32,370 nucleotides of DNA from Bacillota bacterium (GCA_023249475.1 JAHFCO010000014.1:19782-52151), one strand, 5' to 3'. Counted from the first letter of the stretch, positions 1 to 8,597 are shown. The notes: generated by a model not told the origin, from the sequence alone. Program-made: numbers and translations.

Positions 1-649
1 AATCCACGTTTTCAAGGTTCATGACCGCTTCCTGACGGGTACGGGTCGCACTGCAGATTTCATCGCTGATGATCGCCTGCGGGTACGTTTCGCCGATGGA
101 GGACAGGATCTGGCGGATGTCGTATTGACTCATCGTCGTTTGGTTGGTGACGAAGATCTTCGTTTCTTGACCGAATGATTTCGGTAAGTCATCCAGCGTT
201 TCGATCAAGACGATCCGCAACGGATCGATACTGATCGCCGCTTGGGATTCGGGATGGTTGCGCTGCCCGATATAAAGAATCCTGAACCCTTGGGCCAGAT
301 AGGTTTTGATCAGTTCCTGGGTATGCAGGACATCGTCGCACGCGGCGTTGACGGTGATCAAGCCCTTCGCCTTGGCACGGGCGACGACTTCGTCGGCGAT
401 GCCGTGGGCGGAGAAAATCACGACGCCCTCCGTAATCCTCTCCAAGAGTTCCATGCGTGAGAGTGATTTATCCTCGATGGTCTCGATGCCCTCGCTCTTG
501 AGCGATTCGACCACGAACCGATTATGGACCAATTCCCCGAGGATCGTTATTTTTTGTCCGGGATAGGCTTTCGCGGTTTGTTTGGCGATTTCGATCGCCC
601 GCACGACGCCTTTGCAGAAACCGCGCGGAATGACATTGATGATTTCCAT
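1..649 (-). CDS. ispH: 4-hydroxy-3-methylbut-2-enyl diphosphate reductase, 3' end cut by window edge
   Basis: IspH is the last enzyme of the MEP pathway, a [4Fe-4S] protein that reduces HMBPP to IPP and DMAPP. I translated the minus strand from the ATG at 649-647; 216 residues are visible before the window ends, so roughly the last quarter is missing. The start is supported by a GAGGA ribosome-binding site a few bases upstream. The N-terminus has the family signature PRGFCKGVVRAI. The three cluster cysteines are at 12, 104 and 199 (the last in ICSATRTRQEA). Also visible are His42, His82, the NHPE motif with the catalytic Glu at about 134, and VTNQTT. The context of Cys104 (NAACDD) departs from the common ATCPxV form, but the cysteine is kept. 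It diverges from the helicase gene, and ispG lies just beyond that gene, the order seen in other Bacillota. Confidence 0.96.
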   Translation of the reverse strand, partial: MEIINVIPRGFCKGVVRAIEIAKQTAKAYPGQKITILGELVHNRFVVESLKSEGIETIEDKSLSRMELLERITEGVVIFSAHGIADEVVARAKAKGLITVNAACDDVLHTQELIKTYLAQGFRILYIGQRNHPESQAAISIDPLRIVLIETLDDLPKSFGQETKIFVTNQTTMSQYDIRQILSSIGETYPQAIISDEICSATRTRQEAVMNLENVD

Positions 650-672
650 GGTTCGTCCTCGTTTTCTGTCCT

Positions 673-701
673 AATATACCATAAATTTTGCATTAACAAA
701 A
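673..701 (-). promoter_or_regulatory. Probable promoter of ispH (extended -10)
   Basis: On the minus strand TATATT (678-673) is preceded by TGG, giving an extended -10. A weak -35, TTTTGT, lies 17 bases upstream (701-696). The -10 ends 23 bases before the ispH start codon. It overlaps the divergent helicase promoter. Confidence 0.6.
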
Positions 702-716
702 GAAAACCACTATAAT
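688..716 (+). promoter_or_regulatory. Promoter of the DEAD-box helicase gene
   Basis: TTGCAT (688-693), a 17-base spacer and a perfect TATAAT (711-716). Only 17 bases separate the -10 from the ATG at 734, so transcription should start at or just before the GAGG ribosome-binding site and the leader would be about 10 bases long. Confidence 0.8.
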
Positions 717-733
717 GGTTGCGAGGTAAAAAC

Positions 734-2104
734 ATGTCCAACTTTCCAAATCTACTCAGTGAGAAAACACGGCGATTCATCGCCTTAAACGACTTCAAGG
801 AACTTTCCGTCATCCAATCGGAAGTTTTACCGTATGCGCTGAAGGCGCGCGACGTCATCGGGATTTCCAAGACCGGGACGGGGAAGACCCATGCGTACCT
901 GATCCCCTTGATGCAGAAGATCGATCCCAACCGCAATGAAGTCCAGGCGCTCATCATCGCCCCGACCCGTGAACTGGCCCAGCAGATTTTCGAATTCGCG
1001 AAGCCGATGATGGAAGTCGATTCGCAGATCCGGGTCAAGCTGATCACCGGCGGGACGGATAAGAAACGTACGACCGAAAAACTGGGGCGTCAACCCCACA
1101 TCGTCATCGGGACGGTCGGGAAAGTCCGTGAACTTTTCGTCGAAGACTCGCTTCTGAGAATCGACCAGGCGGATACCTTGGTCGTCGATGAAGCCGACAT
1201 GATCCTGGAGATCGGTTATCTCGAAGACCTCGACATCATCGCGGCGAAAATGAAAGAACGTTTACAGATGCTTTTGTTCAGTGCGACCATCCCGGACAAC
1301 CTGCGTCCGTTCATGAAGAAATACATGCACAACCCGCATATCGTCCAAGTCAAGGAAGACGAGAAGTTCAATCCGCGGATCACGCATGTCCTGGTCCCGA
1401 TCAAGCACCGCACCCATCTCGAGGCGACGGTCCTTCTTGCGAAAAGCATCAACCCCCTGATTTGCCTTGTCGTCTGCAACACGCGGACCGACGCCGTCAA
1501 ACTGGCGGATCTGTTTCGTGAAAACAACCTGAGGTTCGTGGAACTGCGCGGCGACATGAGCGCGCGCGCCAGAAAACAGACCATGTCCTTGATCGGCAAC
1601 GACGAAGCCCGCTTCATCATCGCGACCGATGTGGCCGCCCGAGGGATCGACATTCCGGAAATCTCGCATGTCATTTCGGTCGGGTTGCCCAAGGACATCG
1701 ATTTCTATATCCATCGCGCCGGACGCACCGGCAGGACGGGCAGGGAAGGGACGTGCTATGTGCTGTACGGGGAGAAGGACGATGCTTCGATCCGCATCCT
1801 CATGAAAAAACATATCAAGTTCGAACACATGGCGAACAATGAAAACGGATTGCGTGCGATGAAGCCCTACGGGGAGGAATTCGTGCGTAAATCGAAACCG
1901 CAGGACATCGAAATCTCGAAACTGGTGAACCGCCGCGTCGAACAGGTGAAGCCGGGGTACAAGAAGAAACGCGCCGCCGAAGTGGAGTCGATCAAACGGA
2001 AACGCAGAAGACAGATGATCCAGGATAGTATCAAGGTACAGAGCAAGACGAAGGCGAAGATGAAGCAGATCGAAATCAACAACGAAAAAGCGGGGGGTCA
2101 GTGA
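734..2104 (+). CDS. cshB: DEAD-box ATP-dependent RNA helicase, CshB-like
   Basis: An ATP-dependent RNA helicase of 456 residues that should remodel RNA in ribosome assembly, mRNA decay or cold adaptation. The motifs appear in order: Q-motif region, TGTGKT with Lys51, [12 protein letters not shown] at 152-155, [12 protein letters not shown] and HRAGRTGR from His327. The tail after about residue 400 is very rich in Lys and Arg, suited to RNA binding. I chose ATG 734 over an in-frame TTG at 719 because GAGGT (724-728) sits at proper spacing and the 719 codon would lie upstream of the likely transcription start. The neighbours ispH and ispG match the location of cshB (yqfR) in B. subtilis, which is why I favour CshB over CshA or DeaD; the subfamily is an inference. 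Its 3' end overlaps the convergent ispG gene by 7 bases. Confidence 0.93.
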   Translation: MSNFPNLLSEKTRRFIALNDFKELSVIQSEVLPYALKARDVIGISKTGTGKTHAYLIPLMQKIDPNRNEVQALIIAPTRELAQQIFEFAKPMMEVDSQIRVKLITGGTDKKRTTEKLGRQPHIVIGTVGKVRELFVEDSLLRIDQADTLVVDEADMILEIGYLEDLDIIAAKMKERLQMLLFSATIPDNLRPFMKKYMHNPHIVQVKEDEKFNPRITHVLVPIKHRTHLEATVLLAKSINPLICLVVCNTRTDAVKLADLFRENNLRFVELRGDMSARARKQTMSLIGNDEARFIIATDVAARGIDIPEISHVISVGLPKDIDFYIHRAGRTGRTGREGTCYVLYGEKDDASIRILMKKHIKFEHMANNENGLRAMKPYGEEFVRKSKPQDIEISKLVNRRVEQVKPGYKKKRAAEVESIKRKRRRQMIQDSIKVQSKTKAKMKQIEINNEKAGGQ

Positions 2105-3165
2105 CCTCCCGCTTTGATGAATGCTTCGACTTCTTTCTTCAATTCATTGACGATCTCTTCTTGCGGGACGGAACGGACATAGACGCCTTTGCGGAAAAGC
2201 AGGGCTTCCTTGACCCCGCCGGCGACCCCGATGTCGGCGCGCTTGGCTTCCTGGGGGCCGTTGACGGCGCAACCCATGACGGCGACCGTGACATCCGAAT
2301 TGATCGTATTCAGATACGCTTCGACTTCCTTAACGATCGGAAGCATGTCGTACTGGATCCGGCCGCAGGTCGGGCAGGCGATCAGATTGGCGGTTTTATC
2401 ATAGAGTCCGAAGCTCTTTAAAAGTTGCTTCGCGATTTTCATTTCCTCGACGGGATCATCGCTGACCGAGATACGCAACGTATCCCCGATGCCGTCCATC
2501 AACAAGGCACCCAAGGCGGCGGACGATTTGATCGCGCTGGATAGCATCGTGCCGGCTTCCGTCACGCCAAGATGAAGCGGGTAAGGGAAGGTCTCGGCGG
2601 CGAGACGGTAGGCTTCGATCGTCAAGGGGACGTCCGAAGACTTGAAGGAAAGAACGATGTCATGGAAATCGTGGTTGGTGAGCAGGTCGACATGGCGACT
2701 GGCGCTTTCGATCATGGCGGGGGCGGTCGGTTTTCCGTATTTCGCTAGAATCTCCTTTTCAAGCGAACCGGAATTGATGCCGATCCGGATGGGGATGCGC
2801 TTCGCCTTGCAGGCTTCGGCGACCGCCCTAACGTTTTCATCGCTCCCGATGTTGCCGGGGTTCAGTCGGATCTTGTGGATGCCGGCTTCGATGGCGATCA
2901 GCGCCAGGCGGTGGTTGAAATGGATGTCGGCGACCAACGGCACTTTGACTTCCTTGACGATCTCCTTGATCGCATACGCGTCTTCTTCATCGAAAACCGC
3001 CAGGCGTACGATTTCGCAGCCTGCGCTTTCAAGCGATCGTATCTGACGGATGGTGGCGTCCACATCCTTGGTTTTGGTATTGGTCATCGATTGGATCGAA
3101 ACTTTGTTTTGTCCGCCGATCTGTAGGTTTTTAATCATAACCGGGCGGGTTTGGGTACGTTGCAT
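2098..3165 (-). CDS. ispG: 4-hydroxy-3-methylbut-2-en-1-yl diphosphate synthase
   Basis: IspG is the penultimate MEP-pathway enzyme, a [4Fe-4S] protein that converts MEcPP to HMBPP, the substrate of the neighbouring IspH. At 355 residues it has the usual length of the single-TIM-barrel bacterial form. Visible features are the N-terminal [16 protein letters not shown], the barrel segment [11 protein letters not shown] followed by [10 protein letters not shown], and the C-terminal cluster-binding CPTCGR and GCAVNG motifs. After GCAVNG it reads GPQEAK where GPGEAK is the form I know best, a conservative-looking oddity near the cluster domain. ATG 3165 is preceded by GAGGTGA. It has its own extended -10 promoter and diverges from the PBP gene. 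The last codons overlap the convergent helicase gene. Confidence 0.96.
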   Translation of the reverse strand: MQRTQTRPVMIKNLQIGGQNKVSIQSMTNTKTKDVDATIRQIRSLESAGCEIVRLAVFDEEDAYAIKEIVKEVKVPLVADIHFNHRLALIAIEAGIHKIRLNPGNIGSDENVRAVAEACKAKRIPIRIGINSGSLEKEILAKYGKPTAPAMIESASRHVDLLTNHDFHDIVLSFKSSDVPLTIEAYRLAAETFPYPLHLGVTEAGTMLSSAIKSSAALGALLMDGIGDTLRISVSDDPVEEMKIAKQLLKSFGLYDKTANLIACPTCGRIQYDMLPIVKEVEAYLNTINSDVTVAVMGCAVNGPQEAKRADIGVAGGVKEALLFRKGVYVRSVPQEEIVNELKKEVEAFIKAGGH

Positions 3166-3184
3166 CGGGGTTCACCTCGAGACG

Positions 3185-3193
3185 ATTATACCA
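3185..3193 (-). promoter_or_regulatory. Extended -10 promoter of ispG
   Basis: The minus strand reads TGG TATAAT (3193-3185). No convincing -35 is visible at 16-18 bases, which fits an extended -10 promoter. The -10 ends 19 bases before the ispG ATG. Confidence 0.65.
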
Positions 3194-3197
3194 TAGA

Positions 3198-3226
3198 TAC
3201 CCAAAACGGATGAAATGCATTATAAT
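3198..3226 (+). promoter_or_regulatory. Probable promoter of the PBP gene
   Basis: A perfect TATAAT (3221-3226) with a poor -35, TACCCA (3198-3203), at 17 bases. The -10 ends 17 bases before the ATG at 3244, again implying a leader that begins around the AAGGAG ribosome-binding site (3232-3237). Confidence 0.55.
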
Positions 3227-3243
3227 ATCCCAAGGAGAACGTC

Positions 3244-5304
3244 ATGCGGAAACTATTCAAACCTTCTACCTCGAAAATCAAATGGCAAGGCAGCAGCGAC
3301 GTGATGCGTCAGGCCTTGGACCTTTCGCGTACCGTCACTTCACGTCTGCAGATTTTCATGGTCGTCATCTGCCTGCTTTTCAGCGTCGTCTGGGTGCGAC
3401 TTTACCAAGTGCAGATTCTCTCGAGGGACGAGTATCAGGAAAAACTTGAGCAATACACCAAAAAATACCAGACGTTCACCACGCCGCGCGGTGAGATCCT
3501 CGATCGCGACGGCAACGTCCTGGTCGCCAACCGCGAACGCTTGGCCATCACGTATCTTAGACCCTACGGCGTCACCAGTTCGCAGGAATGGGAATTGGCG
3601 TATCAATTCGTGGAGCAGTTCGAAATCGACGCCAGCGGGCTTAAAACGCGCGATCTGAAGGACTTGTTTATCACGTTGTATCCCGATCAGGCGAAAGCGA
3701 AAATCACACAGGAAGACTGGGACGACTATTACGACGGGAAACTGAGCGACAACGACATCTACCTTTTGAAGTTGGAAAGGATCACGGCCGAAGACCTGGC
3801 GATCCTGGACCAGAACACCCAGGAAGCCTTCATCGTCAAATCCGCCATCGACACCCCGCCCAGCGGGAATGTCAAGATCATCAAGAACGACGTCAGTCTG
3901 AATGAAGCGGCCTATCTGGTCGAACATAGCGACCAGTTCCCAGGTTTCGACATCGCGATCAACTGGGGGCGTGTCTATCCTTACGGCGATCTCTTAGGAT
4001 CGCTGATCGGGACGATCTCCACCCCGAAGCAAGGGTTGCCGGCCGAGAAACTGCTTTACTACCTGGCGATGGATTACGCCCGCAACGACGTCATCGGACG
4101 AAGCGGACTCGAATTGCAGTATGAGGATCTCCTAAAGGGGAATCGCGCCGTCTACGACATCGAATATGACGAAGAGACGGGGTTCGGGAAGTTGATCGAA
4201 ATCGAAGCGGGGTCCAAGGGACAGGATTTGGTCACTTCGATCGACGTCGAATTCCAGCGGCAAGTCGAAGAAATCATCTCCGGGATCATGGTGCGCGAGG
4301 CGAACAACCCTTACCGGAAATACATGGATGCGGTCTATGTGACCGTCATGAAACCCGATAGCGGGGATGTCTTGTCGCTGGCCGGCATGAAGCGCACGTC
4401 GACGGGGATCGTGTATAACGACCCGGTATCCGTCTATACCGACGCGGTGGTTCCGGGATCCGTCGTCAAAGGCGCGACCGTCTACATGGGGTTGAGCGAA
4501 AACGTCATCCGACCCGGCGAAGTCATCTTCGACACGCCGATCAAAATCAAGGATACCCCGGCGAAAGCCTCTTGGAAAAACCTGGGCAACGTCAACGACC
4601 TGCAAGCCCTCTCGATGTCCTCCAATGTCTATATGTTCAACATCGCCATGCGCCTGGGCGGTGCGGACTATGTCTACAACGGTCCGCTGAACATCGACGT
4701 TTCCGCGTTCGATACGATGCGCTACTACTACAATCAATTCGGCCTGGGCTTGCTGACGGGGATCGATGCCGCCAACGAAGCGGTCGGCTACATCGGGACG
4801 TCCACCATGGGCGGACATCTCTTGGATTTCGCCATCGGACAGTACGACACCTACACGACCATCCAGCTTGCACAGTACGTATCGACCATCGCCAACAACG
4901 GCATCCGCGTCCAACCGCGCATCGTCACCCACGCGACGCTTGCGAACACCGACATCGTCACGTACCAGAACGACGTGACCGTCCTGAACGTGCTTGAAAA
5001 CAAGGCGGCGTTGAAACGGATCCAGCAAGGCTTCCGCCTCTGCGTCACCGACGGGCTATGCCGCGGTTTCCTGAAAGGAACGGGGATTTCGATCGCCGCG
5101 AAAACCGGGACCGCCCAGAATTTCCTGACGACACCGCAAGGTGAATATGTTTCATCCCCCAACTCGAACTTGGTCGCCTACGCCCCGTTTGAGAAGCCTG
5201 AAATCGCGATCGCCTGCAGCGTTCCCAACGCATGGAACGAAGAAAGCCAGTCGAACATCTGCCAGGAAATCACGGCCAATATTTTTACTGCCTATTTTAA
5301 ATAA
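3244..5304 (+). CDS. Class B penicillin-binding protein (PBP2-type peptidoglycan transpeptidase)
   Basis: A membrane-anchored D,D-transpeptidase of 686 residues that cross-links peptidoglycan. A cytoplasmic N-terminus of about 35 residues leads into one membrane helix (LQIFMVVICLLFSVVWV, about 37-55). The PBP dimerisation region follows, starting with TPRGEILDRDGNVL near residue 80. The transpeptidase domain has all three catalytic motifs: S406-V-V-K409, S459-S-N461 and K620-T-G. There are no C-terminal PASTA domains and no glycosyltransferase domain. ATG 3244 has AAGGAG at good spacing. Its presence indicates a walled cell. It could be the elongation (PBP2/PbpA) or division (FtsI) enzyme; the lack of division-cluster neighbours and the following rpmG gene lean towards PbpA-like, so I give no gene symbol. 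Confidence 0.93.
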   Translation: MRKLFKPSTSKIKWQGSSDVMRQALDLSRTVTSRLQIFMVVICLLFSVVWVRLYQVQILSRDEYQEKLEQYTKKYQTFTTPRGEILDRDGNVLVANRERLAITYLRPYGVTSSQEWELAYQFVEQFEIDASGLKTRDLKDLFITLYPDQAKAKITQEDWDDYYDGKLSDNDIYLLKLERITAEDLAILDQNTQEAFIVKSAIDTPPSGNVKIIKNDVSLNEAAYLVEHSDQFPGFDIAINWGRVYPYGDLLGSLIGTISTPKQGLPAEKLLYYLAMDYARNDVIGRSGLELQYEDLLKGNRAVYDIEYDEETGFGKLIEIEAGSKGQDLVTSIDVEFQRQVEEIISGIMVREANNPYRKYMDAVYVTVMKPDSGDVLSLAGMKRTSTGIVYNDPVSVYTDAVVPGSVVKGATVYMGLSENVIRPGEVIFDTPIKIKDTPAKASWKNLGNVNDLQALSMSSNVYMFNIAMRLGGADYVYNGPLNIDVSAFDTMRYYYNQFGLGLLTGIDAANEAVGYIGTSTMGGHLLDFAIGQYDTYTTIQLAQYVSTIANNGIRVQPRIVTHATLANTDIVTYQNDVTVLNVLENKAALKRIQQGFRLCVTDGLCRGFLKGTGISIAAKTGTAQNFLTTPQGEYVSSPNSNLVAYAPFEKPEIAIACSVPNAWNEESQSNICQEITANIFTAYFK

Positions 5305-5308
5305 ATTG

Positions 5309-5337
5309 TGGTATAATTTTTAGGCGTATGTTATACT
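5309..5337 (+). promoter_or_regulatory. Two candidate extended -10 promoters for rpmG
   Basis: TGG TATAAT (5309-5317) and, 20 bases on, TGT TATACT (5329-5337). Both have the TGn extension and neither has a good -35. The second is 27 bases from the rpmG start codon, closer to the spacing seen elsewhere in the window. They lie directly after the PBP stop codon. Confidence 0.6.
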
Positions 5338-5364
5338 TTACACGCACGACGAGGAGGTATCAAA

Positions 5365-5514
5365 ATGAGAGAAAACATCACGTTAAAATGTTCCGAATGT
5401 GGCGAAGAAAACTACATTAATACTCGCAACAAGAAAAAACATCCCGACCGTATGCAGGTCAACAAATATTGCCCGCGTTGTAATAAAAAGACTGCACACA
5501 AAGAAAAGAAATAA
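5365..5514 (+). CDS. rpmG: 50S ribosomal protein L33
   Basis: A 49-residue protein of the large ribosomal subunit. It begins MRENITLKCSECG and has two CxxC pairs (C9/C12 and C36/C39), so this is the zinc-binding form of L33 and not the cysteine-free form made under zinc limitation. The basic residues between the pairs (NTRNKKKHPDRMQ) are typical. ATG 5365 is preceded by a strong GAGGAGG (5351-5357). A hairpin terminator begins inside its stop codon, so most transcripts should end here. Confidence 0.97.
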   Translation: MRENITLKCSECGEENYINTRNKKKHPDRMQVNKYCPRCNKKTAHKEKK

Positions 5515-5535
5515 AAAAGCCGTTCCGGCTTTTTT
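5513..5535 (+). terminator. Rho-independent terminator after rpmG
   Basis: An A-run, GCCG (5519-5522), loop TTC, CGGC (5526-5529) and six T residues; the A-run can pair with the T-run. It starts in the rpmG stop codon and ends only a few bases before the ribosome-binding site of the next gene. Confidence 0.88.
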
Positions 5536-5549
5536 GTTAGGTGAACCCC

Positions 5550-6152
5550 ATGGAAATCCATCGCATCCCGGTCGGATTGCACCAGGCGAATTGTTACATC
5601 GTCAAGAACGACGGCGATGTCTTCATCATCGATCCCGGAGCGCGTCTCGAACGTATCAAAACCTATCTGGCCCAAGACGAGCGCGTCAACGCGATCCTTT
5701 TGACGCACGGGCATTTCGACCATATCGGCGCTGTCGACGAATTGGCGAAAGAATACAAGTGTCCGGTGTATGTGCATGAAGCGGATGAAGAGTTGTTGAC
5801 GAATAGCGAACTGAACTATTCACAGATCCGCAATGTCACGGTAAAATCGAAACTGACGTTTTTCACGGAAGGCGTGCTACGGATCGCTTCGACCGATCTG
5901 CATATCCTGCATGCGCCTGGCCATACCAAAGGGTCCGTCCTGATCGGCATCCGCGATTCTCTGTTCACCGGCGACGTGCTCTTCAAAAACAGCGTCGGGC
6001 GAACCGATCTGGCGGGTGGCAGCGATCGCGAAATGAAAAACACGCTACGTATGGTAAAGACGCTGGACAAGAAAAGTATCGTCCATCCCGGACATGGCGA
6101 ATCGACGACCATCGAATCCGAACTGAAAACCAATCCGTTCCTAAAGTTCTAA
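5550..6152 (+). CDS. Metallo-beta-lactamase-fold hydrolase (YqgX / glyoxalase II-like)
   Basis: A 200-residue zinc hydrolase of the metallo-beta-lactamase superfamily, close in look to the short glyoxalase II-like proteins (YqgX group) that hydrolyse thioesters. Metal ligands are visible: THGHFDH near residues 53-59, HAPGHTKGS near 127, DVLF (bridging Asp) and HPGHG near 179. It lacks the long C-terminal helical domain of true glyoxalase II, so the substrate is unknown. I chose ATG 5550 over GTG 5541 because AGGTGA (5539-5544) then sits 5 bases upstream as the ribosome-binding site and would otherwise overlap the start. A YqgX-like gene beside comG is a conserved arrangement in Bacillota. I see no promoter between the rpmG terminator and this gene, so it probably relies on read-through. 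Confidence 0.88.
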   Translation: MEIHRIPVGLHQANCYIVKNDGDVFIIDPGARLERIKTYLAQDERVNAILLTHGHFDHIGAVDELAKEYKCPVYVHEADEELLTNSELNYSQIRNVTVKSKLTFFTEGVLRIASTDLHILHAPGHTKGSVLIGIRDSLFTGDVLFKNSVGRTDLAGGSDREMKNTLRMVKTLDKKSIVHPGHGESTTIESELKTNPFLKF

Positions 6153-6170
6153 ACCCCGAAAGGGGTTTTT
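6151..6170 (+). terminator. Rho-independent terminator after the hydrolase gene
   Basis: AAACCCC, a GAAA tetraloop, GGGG and a run of five T residues, overlapping the stop codon. It separates the hydrolase gene from the comG operon. Confidence 0.88.
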
Positions 6171-6219
6171 ATTTTAGGGGATCGCCCCCATCAACGCTAT
6201 AAGGGAGTGAGGTGTCGTC

Positions 6220-7080
6220 ATGGAAGAAGAATTCGCGGGATTATTCCGGTTTGCGATCAAGAACGAGGCAAGCGATATCCATCTGACACGCGTCAACGAA
6301 ATCGTGGTCGGTGAGATCAGGGTTGCGAACGGTATGCGTAAATACCGCAAGACACTGGAACCGCAACTGATCCGGTTTCTAACATATAAGGCGGATCTCG
6401 ATCTCCTGGATAGTCATCGCCCCCAAACCGGTCAAATGGACTATGTGTTTCTGAAACATGTCTATGAGCTGCGCGTCGCCCACGTCAGGTCGGGGAACAC
6501 GGAGAATATCGTCATACGCATCCTGACCCCCTACACTCAATTGAAATTCGACGGATTGTTTGAAAACGATCAACAAAAAGCGACGATGAAGCGTCTACTG
6601 GCGTTCGAACAAGGACTTCTCTTGATTTCGGGGTCGACCGGAAGCGGCAAGACGACGACGTTGTATCAATGCCTTCGTTGGTTGTTACCGCAGAAAATCG
6701 TAACGATCGAAGATCCGGTCGAACGGAGAATCGAAGGTCTGGTACAGTTTCAGATCAACCACCAGAAAAAATTCGGATTCGAGGAAGCGATAAAACAAGT
6801 GCTGCGTCATGACCCGAACATCATCGTGATCGGTGAAATACGCGACGAGACAGAGGCGCGAGCCGCGTTGCGGGTTGCGTTAAGCGGTCACTTGGTGATT
6901 TCGACGATCCATGCCAACTCCATGAGGAAAACGATCACGCGCATGAAGAATTTCGGCGTGGATCCAAGCGAGTTGGATGAAGCGTTGGTCGGCGTCGTCT
7001 ATCAAACGATGGAGGTCGGTGAAGATGGGAAAAGGAAAGTACGCTTCGATCTTTTCGAAAACGATGACATGGCTCTTTGA
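6220..7080 (+). CDS. comGA: Competence pseudopilus assembly ATPase ComGA
   Basis: A GspE/PilB-family traffic ATPase that powers assembly of the ComG pseudopilus for DNA uptake. It has 286 residues, shorter than typical ComGA of about 350. The N-terminus contains the ComGA/GspE motif NEASDIHL (about 15-22). Walker A is GSTGSGKT (138-145), the Asp box is TIEDPVE, and Walker B is IIVIGEIRDETEA (201-213), followed by GHLVISTIHANS with the catalytic His. No CxxC zinc finger is present, and the C-terminal part is trimmed. ATG 6220 follows GGAGTGAGG. It heads a seven-gene operon in which every later boundary overlaps or nearly so. No promoter I trust is visible upstream (TATAAG at 6198-6203 lacks a -35), in keeping with a regulated competence operon. 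Confidence 0.93.
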   Translation: MEEEFAGLFRFAIKNEASDIHLTRVNEIVVGEIRVANGMRKYRKTLEPQLIRFLTYKADLDLLDSHRPQTGQMDYVFLKHVYELRVAHVRSGNTENIVIRILTPYTQLKFDGLFENDQQKATMKRLLAFEQGLLLISGSTGSGKTTTLYQCLRWLLPQKIVTIEDPVERRIEGLVQFQINHQKKFGFEEAIKQVLRHDPNIIVIGEIRDETEARAALRVALSGHLVISTIHANSMRKTITRMKNFGVDPSELDEALVGVVYQTMEVGEDGKRKVRFDLFENDDMAL

Positions 7081-7996
7081 GAAAGGGGATGTCAGGACGG
7101 AAGAAGCCGGTTTCATGCTTGAACTACTGGAAAGCGGTAGTTCGAAGGAAGAACTGGAGTCGATCCTCCATCTACGAATGAATGATCGTCGTACCGTACG
7201 ACGATATCTGGGGAAGCGTTTCTTTCCCATCTTCGAACAACTCGAAGAAATGATCGGTTTCGGCGCATCGCTGCGGATCGGGCTACACCTTCGTTTGCAG
7301 GAAGATCATGATAAGAAAGGTTATGCGAAAAGGCTGGCTTACCCCGTCTTTCTGCTTTTCACCGCATATTCCGTGCTCTTCATGTTTCTTTTCACCATCC
7401 GTCCGACGATCGAGAACACGCGCTCATCCTTGGGGATGGAACTTGGCATATCCAACGAACTTCTACAATCCGTCTTCTTCTTTACTTCCATCCTTATTTT
7501 CTCGTTGTTCGCGATGTTTTTCTATCGACTTTGCTTTAGACAAGTCCCGATGTATCGATGGTTGCATGAAAAATCACCGCTCAATCCATGGGTCATCAAG
7601 ATTTCCCAACGTTTCTCGCTTCTCTATCAGGAACTTTATCTGCACGGGCGATCCACCCGCGAAATCATCGGGTTTCTCTCTCTACTTAAACATCAATCCG
7701 TCTTGGCGGACATTGCGCTTCAGATGCAGGTCGAACTTGAAAAAGGGGGGAAACCGGATCGTTCGGTCGATGTACTCGATCCGTTTCTTTCCAGGATCCT
7801 AAAGGTCGAATCGCATCCGGATTTCGTACAGAAACTTAAACAGTATTCCTTGGTCGCTCAGAAAAGGAGTGAATACTTCGTCGAAAAAATCGCGTATGGC
7901 GTGACGATCTTTGCTTATCTCTCGATTGTCCTACTTGTTCTGTCGATCTATCAGGAAATCATGTTCCCCCTGCAGATCCTTCAGGGGATGAACTAA
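7025..7996 (+). CDS. comGB: Competence pseudopilus membrane platform protein ComGB
   Basis: A type II secretion/type IV pilus inner-membrane platform (T2SF/GspF family), 323 residues, that works with ComGA to assemble the pseudopilus. Three hydrophobic segments are visible: about residues 102-121 (YPVFLLFTAYSVLFMFLFTI), about 143-165 and about 290-312 near the C-terminus. This is the usual layout of two cytoplasmic four-helix domains separated by membrane spans, though the first domain is short. I chose ATG 7025 because GGAGGT (7011-7016) lies 8 bases upstream; an in-frame ATG at 6977 has no ribosome-binding site and would lengthen the overlap with comGA. As drawn the two genes overlap by 56 bases, suggesting translational coupling. 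Confidence 0.88.
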   Translation: MGKGKYASIFSKTMTWLFEKGDVRTEEAGFMLELLESGSSKEELESILHLRMNDRRTVRRYLGKRFFPIFEQLEEMIGFGASLRIGLHLRLQEDHDKKGYAKRLAYPVFLLFTAYSVLFMFLFTIRPTIENTRSSLGMELGISNELLQSVFFFTSILIFSLFAMFFYRLCFRQVPMYRWLHEKSPLNPWVIKISQRFSLLYQELYLHGRSTREIIGFLSLLKHQSVLADIALQMQVELEKGGKPDRSVDVLDPFLSRILKVESHPDFVQKLKQYSLVAQKRSEYFVEKIAYGVTIFAYLSIVLLVLSIYQEIMFPLQILQGMN

Positions 7997-8005
7997 GGAG
8001 GAATC

Positions 8006-8299
8006 ATGAAACAGGGGTTTACGATGTTGGAAATGATCTTGGTGCTCGCCGTTTTAAGCGTATTGTTGATTTTGACCGTCCCGAACATCCAACAGGTTCT
8101 TTCCATCGTGCAGAACAAGGGGTGCGATGCCCAAAAGAAAATCGTGGACACCGCGATTCTCGAATACACCCTCGCCAACGGCAACGGACCGGAATCGATC
8201 CATGATCTGGTGGACGAAGGTTTATTGACGGATGAACAGCGTTTTTGCCAGAATCATGATGAAATCGTGGTCGACGATGGACAAGCCGCGATCCGATAA
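8006..8299 (+). CDS. comGC: Major competence pseudopilin ComGC
   Basis: The major subunit of the competence pseudopilus, 97 residues. The class III signal is clear: a short leader MKQG, then FTMLEMILVLAVLSVLL, with cleavage expected between Gly4 and Phe5 and the conserved Glu at mature position +5. A hydrophobic helix of about 20 residues follows, then a soluble domain with two cysteines (in KGCDAQ and RFCQNH) that could form the intramolecular disulfide known for ComGC. Length and layout match the family. AAGGAGG lies just upstream of ATG 8006. Processing would need a ComC/PilD prepilin peptidase encoded outside this window. Confidence 0.93.
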   Translation: MKQGFTMLEMILVLAVLSVLLILTVPNIQQVLSIVQNKGCDAQKKIVDTAILEYTLANGNGPESIHDLVDEGLLTDEQRFCQNHDEIVVDDGQAAIR

Positions 8300-8597
8300 A
8301 GGGTTCACCTTGATTGAAATGATGCTGGTGTTCCTTCTGCTTTCCGTTTTTGGCAGTAGTGTCGCGAAACCGGTCCGAGCGTTTTTGTATCAAGAAACGC
8401 AAAACAAGATCATCCACGCACAAACCACGGCGCTTTTCCTTCGAACCACGACACGCCTTCGCTTGGATCCCGGCATCGATTGTTTCAACGATGTTTTCTT
8501 CAATGCGAAAGGGAACGTCAATACCGCGCAAACGCTGACCTTCGCGAACGGACGCGAAATCGTCATCGGAATCGGACCGGGGCGCATCCATGACTAA
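8277..8597 (+). CDS. comGD: Minor competence pseudopilin, ComGD position
   Basis: A prepilin-like protein of about 106 residues in the comGD position. It begins MDKPRSDKG, then FTLIEMMLVFLLLSVFG: a class III signal with Glu at +5 and a hydrophobic helix, then a soluble domain. Minor pseudopilins of this kind form the tip that primes pilus assembly. ATG 8277 gives the short leader expected for a prepilin. ATG codons at 8256 and 8259 are possible but make a longer leader, and none has a strong ribosome-binding site, so translation is probably coupled to comGC, which it overlaps by 23 bases. Function comes from the N-terminal motif and gene order; the rest diverges too much for me to recognise. 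Confidence 0.82.
   Translation: MDKPRSDKGFTLIEMMLVFLLLSVFGSSVAKPVRAFLYQETQNKIIHAQTTALFLRTTTRLRLDPGIDCFNDVFFNAKGNVNTAQTLTFANGREIVIGIGPGRIHD

Noticed and set aside
719-736. TTG 719 as the helicase start
   Set aside because: It lies upstream of or at the predicted transcription start, while ATG 734 has GAGGT at proper distance.
5550-6152. The metallo-beta-lactamase-fold protein as an antibiotic-resistance enzyme
   Set aside because: There is no signal peptide; the length and HxHxDH context fit the glyoxalase II-like YqgX group, and the position beside comG is a conserved housekeeping location.
6172-6203. A promoter for comGA with TATAAG at 6198-6203
   Set aside because: There is no -35 at 16-18 bases and no TGn extension. 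I also see no ComX-type or sigma-H-type box that I can defend, so no promoter is listed.
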